Source: Aquilaria yunnanensis
Lineage: Eukaryota; Streptophyta; Magnoliopsida; Malvales; Thymelaeaceae
NCBI GenBank assembly: GCA_039654915.1
Contig: JBDJPA010000011.1
Span: 4,526,001 to 4,590,000, forward strand
Length of the DNA stretch: 64,000 nt
Reading direction: 5' to 3'
The translations under genes and the position numbers were made by a program. Position 1 is the stretch's first letter. Every line of letters starts with the position of its first letter. Positions 12,140 to 23,400 of this stretch are shown here, one piece after another. Below the pieces are notes generated by a model. That model searched no databases. It saw only the letters and a program-made list of their open reading frames with translations, and was not told the DNA's origin.

Positions 12140-12520
12140 TGTCTGTTACGAGAAAACGGGGGCGACGGTGACGGCTAGCCACCGGCGGTGTGCAGGGGCG
12201 ACGTGGACGGCGGCCAGGCGAGCGGGCGACGGTGGCGGCGTACCAGGAGGGGAACGACGGTGGCGAGGAGGGCGAGAGGGCAGCGTCGGGAAGTGGGAGA
12301 GAGAGGGACAGAGAGAGAGATGGTGGGCGAGGGCGCGGCAAAGGCGAGGCGGTGGCGCGAAGCGGCGGGAGAAGCAGGAGAGGTGGACGGCGGCCAGGCG
12401 AGCGGTGACGCGGCGGCGGGGGCGACAAAAAAAAGGGCAGGTCAACGGAGGCGATGACGGCGTGAAGGGAGGAACGTCGACGAGGTTGGAACGGCGAAGG
12501 GAGGTGACGGCGAATTGACG
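12140..12520. other. GC-rich purine-strand segment inside the LTR
   Basis: Rich in GGCGACGG, GGCGGC and GAGAGAGG words on the plus strand, giving several long overlapping ORFs on both strands through compositional bias. No domain is recognisable in any frame; it may be a GC-rich LTR module or captured sequence. I do not call a gene. Confidence 0.4.
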
Positions 12521-13043
12521 GAGGTGGAAACAGTAAAAGAAAAGGAAAACAGAATCGGTGACGGAAAAGAAAAAGGCAGCTAGGAAAAGTTTAGAGTTTC
12601 TGGGAAGAGAAAGGAGAGGCCAGGGACTAAACTATAGTTTTCCTTTTTTTAAAACGGAGCTCTAAACTTGATCTTTTTTTCGTTGTTTCTTCACAGATTT
12701 GGACCCCTATTTATAGGATAAGGAGTGCTGGAATATTTTAATTAAAAATAATTCAAAATTTAATTAAAAAAAGACTTATCTTATAAATTGCTAAAATGAC
12801 AATTTTAGTCCTTTATGTCTCTTTGACTTCTGCAAGATTCCTGAAGCTTCTGATTGAGTCAAATTTGTCTTTTCTGTCGGCCAGGCCCAAACCTTGCGAA
12901 TAATCACCAAAATTTCCCTAGAACTTCCAGATTTCGTCAGATTCTTCCCAAACTTCTCATTTTTGTCATTTTTACCCCAAACTTTTCATCTTTGTCAATT
13001 TTTTTTCAAATTTTTTTTTATATTTTATAGACACACATAGATA

Positions 13044-13044
<1 letters not shown>

Positions 13045-13105
<61 letters not shown>
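13045..13105 (+). repeat. (GT)n(AT)n microsatellite
   Basis: A run of GT followed by a long AT run near the right end of the solo LTR. Confidence 0.95.
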
Positions 13106-13112
<7 letters not shown>

Positions 13113-13689
13113 AACCTATAAAAAAAATGCCCCCCTTAAACTAATTGTTATTATTAAATATATATTAATTAATTTTAATTTTTAAAAAAAAAATTAATTA
13201 ATTTTAATTAAAATTTTTTTGACGGTCGGACGAAATTGGGTGTCAACACCTATTAAGATCATTAAACTTATTAAATATAAAAATTATTTCTGTTGAAAAA
13301 ATCTAAATATAGGATTCACTAAATATGGATGTTTTTTCCCCAAATAAGATACTTGCAATATATAGAAGTCCTAAAAAAATAGAAGTTACTAAATATGTAA
13401 ATCATTTCTCAAAATATGAAAATTATTAAACATAAATATTTTAAAAAAAGAAATGAAACTACTAAATATGAAAGTCTCATCTCCAAATATGAGACTTACT
13501 AAATATGGAAGTACCAAAAAATGAAAGTTACTAATAACGGAAATCACCATTTCTAAATATAAGACATACTGAATATGAAAGTCTCAAAAAATGGAAGTTA
13601 CTAAACATGGAAACCTTCATATTTAGGACTGACTTAATATGGAAAATAATGAAAGAGAAAATTTAAGGTTTAGGGTGAAGGTTAAAATC

Positions 13690-13915
13690 GGGTATTGTCG
13701 GGTTTAGTTATCGGGTCATATCGGGTTCAGGTCAGGTCAGTCTCGGGTTTGGGTCATTTGGGTTTGGGTTTTCTCAGGTTTCCTTTTAATCGCGTTCGGG
13801 TTCAGGTCGAGTTGGGAACAATCGGGTTCAGGTCATTGACTTTTTTAGTCAAATCGGGTCAGGTCGGGCTTGAGTTCGGGTGGGTTGGGCCAGGTCATGG
13901 GGTCAAGTCCAATTT
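13690..13915 (+). repeat. Subterminal GGGTCAGGT array, right hAT end
   Basis: Same degenerate words as the left array, such as CGGGTTCAGGTCAGGTCAG and GGTCAGGTCGGGCTTGAG, in the same orientation as the left copy. The open frame across it (13695-13931) is a consequence of the repeat. Confidence 0.8.
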
Positions 13916-13934
13916 TGCCATCCCTTGGTAGTTT

Positions 13935-14295
13935 CCCTGTGGAGTTGCAACGTTGCTCCTGCGCCGTAGTGCCATAGTGCAAACTGTTTTTTGTTTCACT
14001 TGCTCCTGCTCTAATATAATACTTTAGTTCTCATCTCCAACCTGCAAAATGAGACAACAAAGTAATAAATGGTAAAAAAAAAATGTGGGGTGACGAGGTA
14101 GAAATTGAATGCCAAAGTTGACAAAAAGTTAATATGTTTGCCCAAAATTTTAGCACTTATTAGTAGGCAAAGATCACAATGAGATCAAGGAATAAACACA
14201 GTAAGGAGATGGAGAAGAAAACTCATAGAACATTGTTGAGACTGTGATTTTTTAGTGTGGCTACTGGTGGGAGTAAGAGAGGGCAATTTCAAGCT
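13935..14295. other. No gene recognised
   Basis: Unassigned sequence right of the hAT element; no coherent ORF, splice pattern or terminal repeat seen. Confidence 0.3.
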
Positions 14296-14428
14296 AATAA
14301 AAGTTTGGCAAACCACGCTCGTGATGCTTGTTTGAGATTGTAAAATGATGTCCTCAATCAACAAAGTTTTGCAAACCACTCTCGTGATGCTTGTTTGAGA
14401 TTGTAAAGTGATGTCCTCAATTAACAAA
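14296..14428 (+). repeat. Two-copy 66-bp tandem repeat
   Basis: The unit CAAACCACGCTCGTGATGCT, TGTTTGAGATTGTAAAATGA, TGTCCTCAATCAACAAAG occurs twice head to tail with a few substitutions. Confidence 0.85.
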
Positions 14429-17400
14429 CTCACTTGTCTCCTTCCTTTAGGTTGACAGCTGCGTATAAATCCCACTTTTTCTTTTCTATAACCCACAGTC
14501 TCGTTGTACAATCATCTAATGAAGTATAATTTGACTGTTTTTTTTATTATTTCAAGTTGGTGAAATTCCTAGCCTTTCACGATTGCAATGGCTAGCAGGC
14601 ATCAAAAGGTTGTTAACTTGGCCCTTCGAAGGCACTAATATAGTCAAGTGTTACAATCTGTATTTTGCCACCAACCTTGCTTTGTATCTTTATTTTTCAT
14701 GAGTGTGATGTTCGAAAAGAGAGAGAGATCTAAAACCTTTCTAACCTAATTGTAAGTGCCCAATCATTAGGTGTAATGTAGCAAGTTAAGGCCAATCCTA
14801 TGAGGATATTGACTTGTTTACTTGAAGAGAAGTTTGATTACCACCTATGCTAGTCTTGTGTATAGCTAAACTACTTGACTTTTGGCTTGCTTACCAAACA
14901 AGCAACTTGAAAAATGAAAATATAAAATATAAAAGATGGAATTCTAAAGCACTAACTTGTTCAATCTATTGTGAGATTTTATTTCTTTGAAAAGATAAAA
15001 CCTTCTTACCACTTAGCCTATAAAAGTTTATTTTTAACTCAAGCTTAGACAAAAAGTAGTTTAAGTCTTAAACCCTAAGATGTACCTAATGGCCCAAGAG
15101 TTAATCTCTTACCTTTTACAATCCAATATGATTACCCCCAGTTTTTACTTAACATAGACTCTCTTAAGCATTAAGTGAGATTGTGGCATATACAAGTGTG
15201 ATCCATCATTACACATGACATTTGAGCTTAAAAATAACCAAACAAGCATTAAGCATCATGGATAAACATCATTCATCATATTAAGACAGAAATAGAAGTA
15301 GTTTACAACCTAAAAGACAATCATGGAACTACTCTTCAATCATTTAGAAATAATAAACATGTTTGAACCCATAAGCTATATAACAACTATTTTAGAGTAG
15401 AAAAGCTATAGAAAACCTGATTTGGAGAAAACACCCCTTTTGAGCCTTGATCTCCAAGCTTTCAAGCAACTACTCCTTGAGCCTCCTCAGTTATCTCCTC
15501 AAGAACAAGGCAAATAATACTTAACTAAGATGTGAGAGATACAATGACGAAAGAGCACCTAAATCTAAATGAAAGTTAGGGTAATGTGATATGTGAGATG
15601 TATGGTCTATGTTGTAAGACTAGGAGAGGATGTTGTATATATAGAGCAATGGAATAGGTCCAATTTTTGGATAATATCAAAGGGTCTCTTGTAATGAAAG
15701 TGCAAAATTCAAAATAAAGTGTAAGGGATCATTTGTTGCTGCTTCAGGTGGTGTTGTTGTTGCACACTTCACAAGTATACAATTGTTGAACATATAATTC
15801 AACCAGTGATATTGAGTCGTGTCCATATGGATCATGAGCTAAAGAAAGCTAAGTTAGCTAGGATCTGTAAAATAAGACTAAAGGAAGTTAAGTCCCTGAA
15901 TTAAACAGAGTGAAGGATGATTAACACAATTAACTACTTGCAACTATTAAACTACTACCAATTGATTTCTAATGAAAACTAACAGTAACTACTACTTGTA
16001 ACAATTAACCAAATTACTATGGAGAGAGCTCTCCTAGAGTAATTAATCCACTTGGAATACCACTTGAATTCATTAAATACTCACTTAAACCATCTACCAA
16101 TTTCTTGTAGATGAATTACTCATATTAGATCCCTTATCCCAAGGTAAATTTGGTTAGCCCCTTTAGTGTGGTTGACAATCTCTTGTACACCTAGAAACTA
16201 AAAAAAAATATAATCTCCACATAGCCTATTCATCCTCTAGATACCTAGGGCTCCTATTCCTCAAGCAACTCTAGGCTAGCTTGCTTTTTTATTCTAACAC
16301 AAATTTCTTTTTCCAAATACAAATTTGCATCAAGAAATAAACTCATGGCCAAGAGTTCTAATAATCATGAAAAATAGCAAGTTGAACAATAAATTTGATA
16401 AATAATCTAGGGTTCCAGCAAGCAAATATCAAAACATCATCCAAGATTCACAATCACCTTCAAAAATTGAAGATATAGCCTAGCAACATCCTTAAAAAAT
16501 ACAAAAAAAGCTCAAATCCAAGTTCAATCCACAAAATAAAAAAAGGGGAAAGGAGAAAGATAAAAAGAACTCTTGAACTAAAGCTCTCAAATCCTCCTGG
16601 ATGAGTTTGCCCAAGCCTTCTCGCTTCTCTCTACCTCCTTAGAGCAGCTAACCCTTTCTTTTTCTGCTATTTTCATCCTCCCCAAGTTGAGGTTTTTTGC
16701 TTCACAATTTGCCCCTTTCTTTATGCTTTGTTTTTTCCATTTTCACCCTTAATTCGATACTTCACACCAAGTTTTAGTGTGGTCGCACCAAAGGTCCATA
16801 GCTAACACAATGCCTTTATCTCCTCTGGCACTCAATGCTTTTGCACCAAGTTGTAGTGTCACCACATCAAATGGTTCCTCAACTGATTTACTTTTGGTGG
16901 TTAGTGTGAGCACATCATGCTAAGTAGTTGGAGGCTCATTTATTTCTTAAGCTCTAAGAATGCACTGTCATTGGAAATTTTCTCCTCAGGTTGCTCCAAA
17001 ACATCAAAATTGTGCTAGAAGACTATAAGTCATCTATTAATCAACCTCAATTGTAGGGTTAAATTACCATTTTTTTATATTTATTAGCTAAAGTGCCATT
17101 AAATGCTTTGTTTTTGGCACTGGGGCACAAAAGTGGCAATTTTTACGACAATCTATTTGGCATTATGGTGCCACTTGTCAATTTGGGAGCAAAATAATTT
17201 CTTCTTTAATGCGCCAGCATATGTTCTGCTCTGACTTTTTTTATCGGTCCATTCCCAATGCAAAACTACTCTTCCATTCTCTTCTCTCCAGAGTATCTTT
17301 ACTTATCATTATATTCCTATATTTTAAGGGCTGGAGACTTGATTAACCTTAATTTGAAGTATAAGTGCACAAATTGGCTAAAAACCATAACATGTCTCTA

Positions 17401-18430
17401 TTGTGGGCAAAATAAAACACGAGTGATTTAATCGGCCCTACTAGCACTTTAGTGGCCAAAATGGCATTTTGTTGCATCACTTCTCTATATATAGAATTTA
17501 GGGCTATAAAATTCCTCTCCGTAAGCGGTAGATTGGGGGCTATCGTTTGGCGAGATTCTTACAAAAACTAGGGTTTACGAAAACGCCAATTTTATGGACA
17601 ATTTTGGCCCCATTAGTTAAAAGAATATAAGATGCATATTCATGATCATATGCAATTAGTAGTGTGGTAGCCAATGACAATGCAATTAAGATACAACCAT
17701 ATGCTACCAAGGATAGAGCCCATACATTTTCAGCAACTATGAGTATGGTTATATACTAATGTACAATGTTTTATCTATTATAATCCAATTTCATAAGTTA
17801 TAATTGTTCAATAGACAATTTTTTTTTGTTGAGAAAATTGGATGTACAATTGTGAACAAAGATGTAATCTATTAAAAAAAACTAAAAAAAGGTGTACAAA
17901 CATCATAATAAAGTAAGAAATATGAACAATTATAAACTGAGATGTACTACATAAAAAAATAGAAAATAAACAAAGGTATACAAGCATCGTAATAAAGCAA
18001 CAAAAATATGAGGAACATAATTGTATAATCATGTTTTAGAAACTATGAATTAGGTAAAATGACAAAGTAAAAGAATGTTTTCCAAATTGTTTGTACTATG
18101 CATTAACTTCTAGGTAATTTTAATTGGTATCTAATTTCCTTTTTAATTATTGACTATTAAGTCCTAATTTTTCACTAGTGAGAGTTATTTTCATATTCCC
18201 AAATTAATCTCACATTTTCCGCCCTATAATTACGCACAATAACAGACAACCGTAAACTTACTAATTTACCATACTCAAACAATTAGCTCAAGTTATCAAT
18301 CAACAAGGGAAAAAGTGTCTAACCTAATATGGGTCTATAAAAACAATGGTGTATAGTCGAGAGCCAGGGCGCTTGTATCTTCTTGAGATCCATGCATCGT
18401 CCATTGTTGTGATTTGATTTGCTAGTGTAT
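14429..18430. other. Unassigned, possible retroelement noncoding remains
   Basis: About 4 kb with no ORF over 75 codons. The stretch 15760-17560 has the look of noncoding parts of plant LTR elements (for example ATTGAGTCGTGTCCATATGG near 15812), but I find no LTR ends, PBS or PPT. At 17838-18022 a unit of about 98 bp (GTACAA/C...CATAATAAAGTAA) is repeated twice. 18300-18430 matches the 5' flank of the cystatin-like copy C from GAGATCCAT onward and would be the promoter and leader of copy B. Confidence 0.35.
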
Positions 18431-18974
18431 ATGATGGCGAGCATTTCTGCACCAGAGGTTTTGGTCGATTCACTCCTCGGTTTGTTTCGCTCTCTACTCA
18501 GACGGATTCGCCAGCTCTGAGGAAGCAGTGCCGCGAGTACGGCAGTTCATACAATGTCTGTGAAGACCCTGAGAACGTTTTATATGGAAATTTTTTGACT
18601 TCGGAAGACGATAACTATGAAGACCATGAGAAGGCTTCATGCGGTTTGCCTTCAGGCTTCATGTTGTCCGAAGTCTCCCGTTTGGCATCGCTACGATATT
18701 CTGGCACTGACTGAAGCCGAACTTCATGAATACAACTACTAAACATGGGCTTTTTCCAATGGTTTCATATTAGAAAATCGAGTTTTACAATGTGAAGCCG
18801 TTGGAAACAAGTCTGTTAACAAAACATGCGAGCACATCTGGTTGATAATTGGAAAATGAGCCGTTACAAATTTACAACGACTGAATCTCACGTAGTTATT
18901 GGTTCGTGTAATCAGTTTTTCAATGGCCAGGCTATTGGAAACTTTTAATACGAAAATAAAAAATATATATATAA

Positions 18975-19005
<31 letters not shown>

Positions 19006-19329
19006 CTAAATAACATTTTATATTTTATAATATGACAAAAAAAATTTAAAAATTATATCTTATATTTACAAAATAAATTTCAAAAGCATAAACTATGAAA
19101 AGTCAGAAAAATTACAAAAATACATAAATAACAAAATTTAAAAAATTTAAAAAATTTAGATCTAAAAAATTTAAAAACAATGTACAAAAAACAAATATAA
19201 CAAAATTGCAAAATATAAAAAATAAAACCAGATCTGCAAAAATGGTGGATGACAAAGAACGATGAACAACAAAGCCAAGGTGGCGGTAAAGAGCAGTAAA
19301 CGGATCTAGTACATATCTAGTGCAACGAA

Positions 19330-19480
19330 GAACGAATCTAGTGTGACTGAGAGTAGACGATCAGCGAGCAGATCTGGTGCGATGGAGAGTAAACGATCAG
19401 CGAGCGGACCTGGTGTGATAGAAAGAGCGATGGAGAGCGGACAGTCGGCAAGTGCATCTAGTGTGACGGAGAGCAAACGG
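19330..19480 (+). repeat. Minisatellite of about 50-60 bp units
   Basis: Words such as GATCAGCGAGCAGATCTGGT, GCGATGGAGAGTAAAC and TGTGACGGAGAGCAAAC recur, followed by a (GA)n tract at 19533-19558. The ORFs over it on both strands reflect the repeat, not a gene. Confidence 0.75.
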
Positions 19481-19524
19481 AGAGCAGAGAAAGCAACGGA
19501 AAGCACAAAGGAGAGCAGACGAAG

Positions 19525-19560
<36 letters not shown>

Positions 19561-20330
19561 AAACGGAGAGTGAGAGATGAAGAAAGCACAAGGAGAGAGC
19601 AGACGGAGAGGTGAAGAGGGGTAGAGAGGCGAGAGGGTGAAACATGAGAGTGGGAAGAGATAATATATAACTATATATAGCTAGGGTTAGATTAGGTCTG
19701 GGTTAATTTTGGGCCAACTAGTTGGGCCTAATTATTTGGGTTAACTTGACACTTTTATATAGGTTTTATATATGATATATATTATTATTAGTTGATATAT
19801 ATTAAATAGATCATTGTACATTATGATATATGATATATTACATATTATTAAATATATTAATTATATAATTATTGTTATTATTATTATAAACATAAGCATG
19901 CAACTATATTATAATTATTGTTATTTTTATATATCATATATTGTTATTATCATATATCATATATTATAAACATTATTACATCATATATCATATATGTATG
20001 ACATATGCATCATATACATTATTATTACATCATAGATATATTATGATATATTTATACTTATAAATATGTTTTTATACATTATAAATGTGTTAATAAATAT
20101 GTATAGTATTAATATTATTTATTATAAAGTATTTTTTAAATACTACTTTATTTTTTACATTTGTGAAATTTATTTGTTTACTAGAACAGCATATCAATAA
20201 GAATATATATAAATATGCATAATATTATTATTATTATATTTTTTAAAAAATTATTTTCAAAATACTACTTTACTTTCTAAAATTTTATAATAAATATAAT
20301 AAATATGTTATATAAAATTGTATATATTGA

Positions 20331-20382
20331 TACATACATACATACATACATACATACATACATACATACATACATACATACA
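20331..20382 (+). repeat. (ATAC)n microsatellite
   Basis: About 13 units of the tetranucleotide ATAC within the CACTA interior. Confidence 0.95.
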
Positions 20383-20524
20383 TAATACAAATATATAAAC
20401 ACTATATAAACATATATAAATATATCAATATGAATATATATAAATATATATATCAATGTAACATAAATATACATATTATAATTATTTTTATTTCTAATAA
20501 TTGTGTGTATGTGTGTGTGTGTTT

Positions 20525-20627
20525 ATATATTATTATTATTATTATTATTATCATCATCATTTATAACAAAATGTTTTTGAAATATTACTTTATAACAAAA
20601 TTTATTCCATATTCCAATAGCCTAGTA

Positions 20628-20658
<31 letters not shown>

Positions 20659-20677
20659 ACATAAAAACACTATATAT

Positions 20678-20708
<31 letters not shown>
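20525..20708 (+). repeat. Left copy of a 190-bp direct repeat around copia debris
   Basis: It runs from (TTA)n through ATAACAAAATGTTTTTGAAA, TTCCATATTCCAATAGCC and a (TG)n run to CACTATATATTATAATAATA. The same order of blocks recurs at 21957-22163 with few changes. Confidence 0.85.
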
Positions 20709-20709
<1 letters not shown>

Positions 20710-21884
20710 GTTTGCAAACTAAAGAAAAGATTGTATGGTTTGAAGCAAGCACCCAGACATTGGTATAAGAAGTTTGAGTCGGTTATGGAGGAGCAAGGCT
20801 ACAAGAAAACTATTTCAGATCACTGTGTGTTTGTGCAGAAATTCTCTGATGATGATTTCCACCTAATTCGTTTTAACTTTAGTCAATTGACTACAAAATG
20901 ACTTATTTTTATTTTTACATTTTTTTTACTTGAAACTAATTTTAATTAAAAGCCAATATTATGTAGTTACAATAATCAATTGAAAATACAATTTTTATAA
21001 TCTTACTAAATTTTTATAAATTTTTCTAGTTTCAAGCCTTAAAAAAGAAAAAATTATAAAAATATAACAACATCATAAAAATTTAATTTCAAATTGATTA
21101 TTGTATCTACATAATATTGGCTTTCAAATAAAATTGGTTTCAAGTAAAAAAAATGTAAAAGTTTAAAAAAAGTTAGTTGATTTTAGCTCAAACGATTTGG
21201 CCCTTCATTGTTCTATTACGTTATATGGATGATATGTTGATTATTGGCCAGAATATTTCTAGAATCAAAAGCTTGAAGAAGCAGTTAAGTAAGACTTAGG
21301 GTTAATAAAACTAATTCTTGGCATAAAGATAACAAGAGATAGGAGTGCCAAGAAAATATGGTTATCGCAGAAGAAGTACATTAAGAAAGTACTTTAGAGG
21401 TTCAATATGGACAAGGTTAAAGTGTTTAGTTGTGCTTTTGCTAATCACTTTAGATTAAATTCTAAATAATGACCTTCTAAAAACAAAAAGAAAGAAGAAA
21501 TGGAAAGAGCTCCATATGCTTCAGCTGTTGGAAGCTTAATGTATACTATGGTATGTGCACAGTCAGATATTGCTCCCTCAGTCGGTATAGTGAGTAGGTT
21601 CCTTTCAAATAATGGTAAGGAACATTGAGCTATTGTAAAATGGATTTTCAAGTATTTTCGTGGTACTTCCAAAATGTGCTTATATTTTGGAAATACACAA
21701 CTTGTGTTAGTTGGCTATACATACGATGATATGGCTGACAATGTTGACTCAAAAAGTCTGCATCAATCATCAAGTTACCTGATTACATTTGCAGGGAAAG
21801 TTGTGTCGTGGTAGTCAAAGTTACAAAAATGCATTATTCTTTCAACAATTGAGAGGCTAAATATATAATATTCATAGCTCTTGT
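20709..21884 (+). pseudogene. Ty1/copia RT and RNase H remnant
   Basis: It begins abruptly at VCKLKKRLYGLKQAP, then WYKKFESVMEEQG and CVFVQKFSDDDF, is interrupted by a foldback element, and resumes at RYMDDMLIIGQN, with MDD in the YVDD active-site position. The connection block APYASAVGSLMYTMVCAQSD follows near 21510, with several stops and frameshifts, and it fades near 21860 in the first part of RNase H. No LTR is attached on either side. Confidence 0.85.
20861..21207. mobile_element. Foldback MITE of about 345 bp in the copia RT
   Basis: The left arm TTTTTTTTACTTGAAACTAA, AAGCCAATATTATGTAGTTA, CAATAATCAATTGAAA pairs with the inverse of the right arm near 21090-21170. The outer ends CCTAATTCGTTTTAAC and (inverted) CCAAATCGTTTGAGC pair more weakly. 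TTC flanks both sides and may be a 3-bp target duplication, as in PIF/Harbinger MITEs. It interrupts the RT between FSDDDF and the next strand before MDD. Confidence 0.75.
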
Positions 21885-21953
21885 GAAGTTTCTTCACATG
21901 TCACCAACAACTTGTTCCATATTTCCCTAGCATCTTTACAAGAAGAGACTAAA

Positions 21954-21955
<2 letters not shown>
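21885..21955 (-). pseudogene. Inverted copia gag fragment
   Basis: On the minus strand this reads SCKDAREIWNKLLVTCEETS, a copia gag (UBN2-type) block. It is joined in opposite orientation to the RT/RNase H remnant, so the retroelement debris is a rearranged chimera. Confidence 0.7.
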
Positions 21956-21956
<1 letters not shown>

Positions 21957-21998
<42 letters not shown>

Positions 21999-22075
21999 CA
22001 TCATCATCATTTATAACAAAATGTTTTTGAAATACTACTTTATAACAAAATTCATTCCATATTCCAACAGCCTAG

Positions 22076-22111
<36 letters not shown>

Positions 22112-22129
22112 CATATAAACACTATATAT

Positions 22130-22162
<33 letters not shown>

Positions 22163-22163
22163 T
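21957..22163 (+). repeat. Right copy of the 190-bp direct repeat
   Basis: Same block order as 20525-20708: (ATT)n, CATCATTTATAACAAAATG, TTCCATATTCCAACAGCC, (TG)n, then CACTATATATTATAATAATA. Confidence 0.85.
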
Positions 22164-23400
22164 TGTTCATATATATTTATATGATATATACATATAAATA
22201 TGTTCATATACATTATAAATATGTTTATGAATATATATTTCTAACCCAAGAATTTCCAATGGCTTGGCTATTAGAAATTGAATTTTTTGAAATTCCTAAA
22301 GGATTGATTTCCAACAGCTGAAGGCGTTGGAAATTTCCAATAGCCTAGCCATTGAAAAATATAGTCATCAAATTTTCCAACAGTCAGACCATTGGAAATT
22401 CATCTCTCCTTTTTCAAATGGCTTATAATGTTGAAATCAAACAGTTGGAAATTTGACTGTTAGAAAAAGGCATTTTTTAAGTAGTGTGCAAAGCGGCCCT
22501 AGAGAGAGGCGAAGTAATTCTCTAATATACCACATTTATAATTAATTTTTGTTCATTTTCTGAAAAATGGGCTTAGCAATTTTTATCTTGATGTCCTGTT
22601 CGATGGGATTCGGTGGCATTTCACACATTCCCGCGGTTGTTCAATGGGGTAGTATTTTCCCCATGACCTCCAAAACTTTCTTGAAGAACCCATATGTCGC
22701 CAAGGCAGCGATCCAGCATTTGAACGAAATACTAGTTGAGTTTTCTCCTTTCTTTTAATCATAATCCTGTTTCTGATCATAGCATTTAATTTACACAAGT
22801 ATGTGGTATACATATGATGTGTTGCTAATCAGTTTGTACTTGTTCCCTGCCATTTTTTGCAGGGAAAGAGGTTTGATTTCGTTAGGATTGTTAGGCTTAA
22901 TTGTAGAATTTCTGGGAGAATGCAGTACAATATCACCTTCGAGGCCAAGAATCCTGAGAATAGTTCCATTGAAACTTGTCGGGCCATTGTGCTTGAAGGA
23001 TCAATAATTGGCACCACCATGATGCTAGTGACCGATATCGCGGTATGGATTTGCTTTTATTTAATTAATATTCTCCGATAATATATGCTGTATCCATATA
23101 AACTAATCATCTTCGATTTAGTTTCTGTATCAGCCGTTAAACTGTTCTTATGCTCTGTGTCTCAATTGAGTCGGGCACACTTCTTGTGAAATCGTATTGA
23201 CTTTCTAATCTTGCAAACCAAAATAGTTTTAAACTATTTTCTGAATATATGCTGTAAAGTTAGCTTCATATTGCGTTTGCCCAAGTAACCATCCATGAAT
23301 AAGTTCATGCTGTGACGTGTGAATGTTAATCACATCCTATCAAACATGGGCTTTGTTAGCACTTTGGCACAAAATTGGTGATAATTCTCACCATTGTATC

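Larger units (their letters stand above)
8766..13248. mobile_element. Solo LTR, probable Ty3/gypsy, 4.48 kb, TSD CCTAT
   Basis: It begins TGTGGCAACGTGCGGG and ends GGGTGTCAACA (TG...CA), flanked by exact 5-bp duplications CCTAT at 8761-8765 and 13249-13253. The left end carries the block GGGAGTCGCCACCAATCG followed by GATTGGACACCTTAAAAATG, which I know from large plant gypsy LTRs. No internal domain, PBS or PPT pair is present, hence solo LTR. Its own length without the nested MULE is about 3.28 kb. A motif close to AAACCATGGATC-GGATCACCCGGA recurs at 9081, 9170, 9256, 10799 and 11355. It has inserted in the hAT element at 7975-13926. Confidence 0.85.
7975..13926. mobile_element. Non-autonomous hAT element with 8-bp target duplication, 5.95 kb including nested insertions
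   Basis: Left end TAGAGATGGCAATTGG (7975) and inverted right end AAGGGATGGCAAAATTGG (13926) are hAT-type terminal inverted repeats. The 8-bp duplication GGTAGTTT is exact at 7967-7974 and 13927-13934. Next to both ends lie arrays of GGGTCAGGT-type repeats, typical subterminal sequence of this hAT group. No transposase is visible. Without the nested LTR the element is about 1.47 kb. The right half (13254-13680) is filled by loose repeats of ACTAAATATGGAAGT-type words. Confidence 0.9.
18734..22486. mobile_element. CACTA-type (En/Spm) non-autonomous element in exon 1
   Basis: The right end reads TTTTTTAAGTAGTG, so its inverse starts CACTACTTAAAAAA; the left end is AACTACTAAACATGGGC, the same terminus with the first C changed to A. 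A 3-bp duplication TAC/TGC (one mismatch) flanks it at 18731-18733 and 22487-22489. Removing the element and one duplication restores the exon sequence GAATACAAAGCGGCC. Near both ends lie many copies of a word close to TTTCCAATGGCC or its inverse, typical CACTA subterminal repeats. No transposase ORF is present; the interior holds AT microsatellites, a minisatellite and copia debris. Confidence 0.8.

Noticed and set aside
12105..12518. Several 70-116 codon ORFs on both strands
   Set aside because: Caused by GC-rich GGCGGC and GAGAGG composition within the LTR; no domain or consistent frame.
14185..14511. 108-codon minus-strand ORF
   Set aside because: Its core is the translation of a two-copy tandem repeat (LLIEDIILQSQTSIT twice); no domain.
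19306..19645. Ser/Arg/Glu-rich ORFs on both strands
   Set aside because: Translations of a minisatellite and a (GA)n tract.
20277..20630. Tyr/Ile-rich ORFs
   Set aside because: Translations of ATAC and ATT microsatellites.
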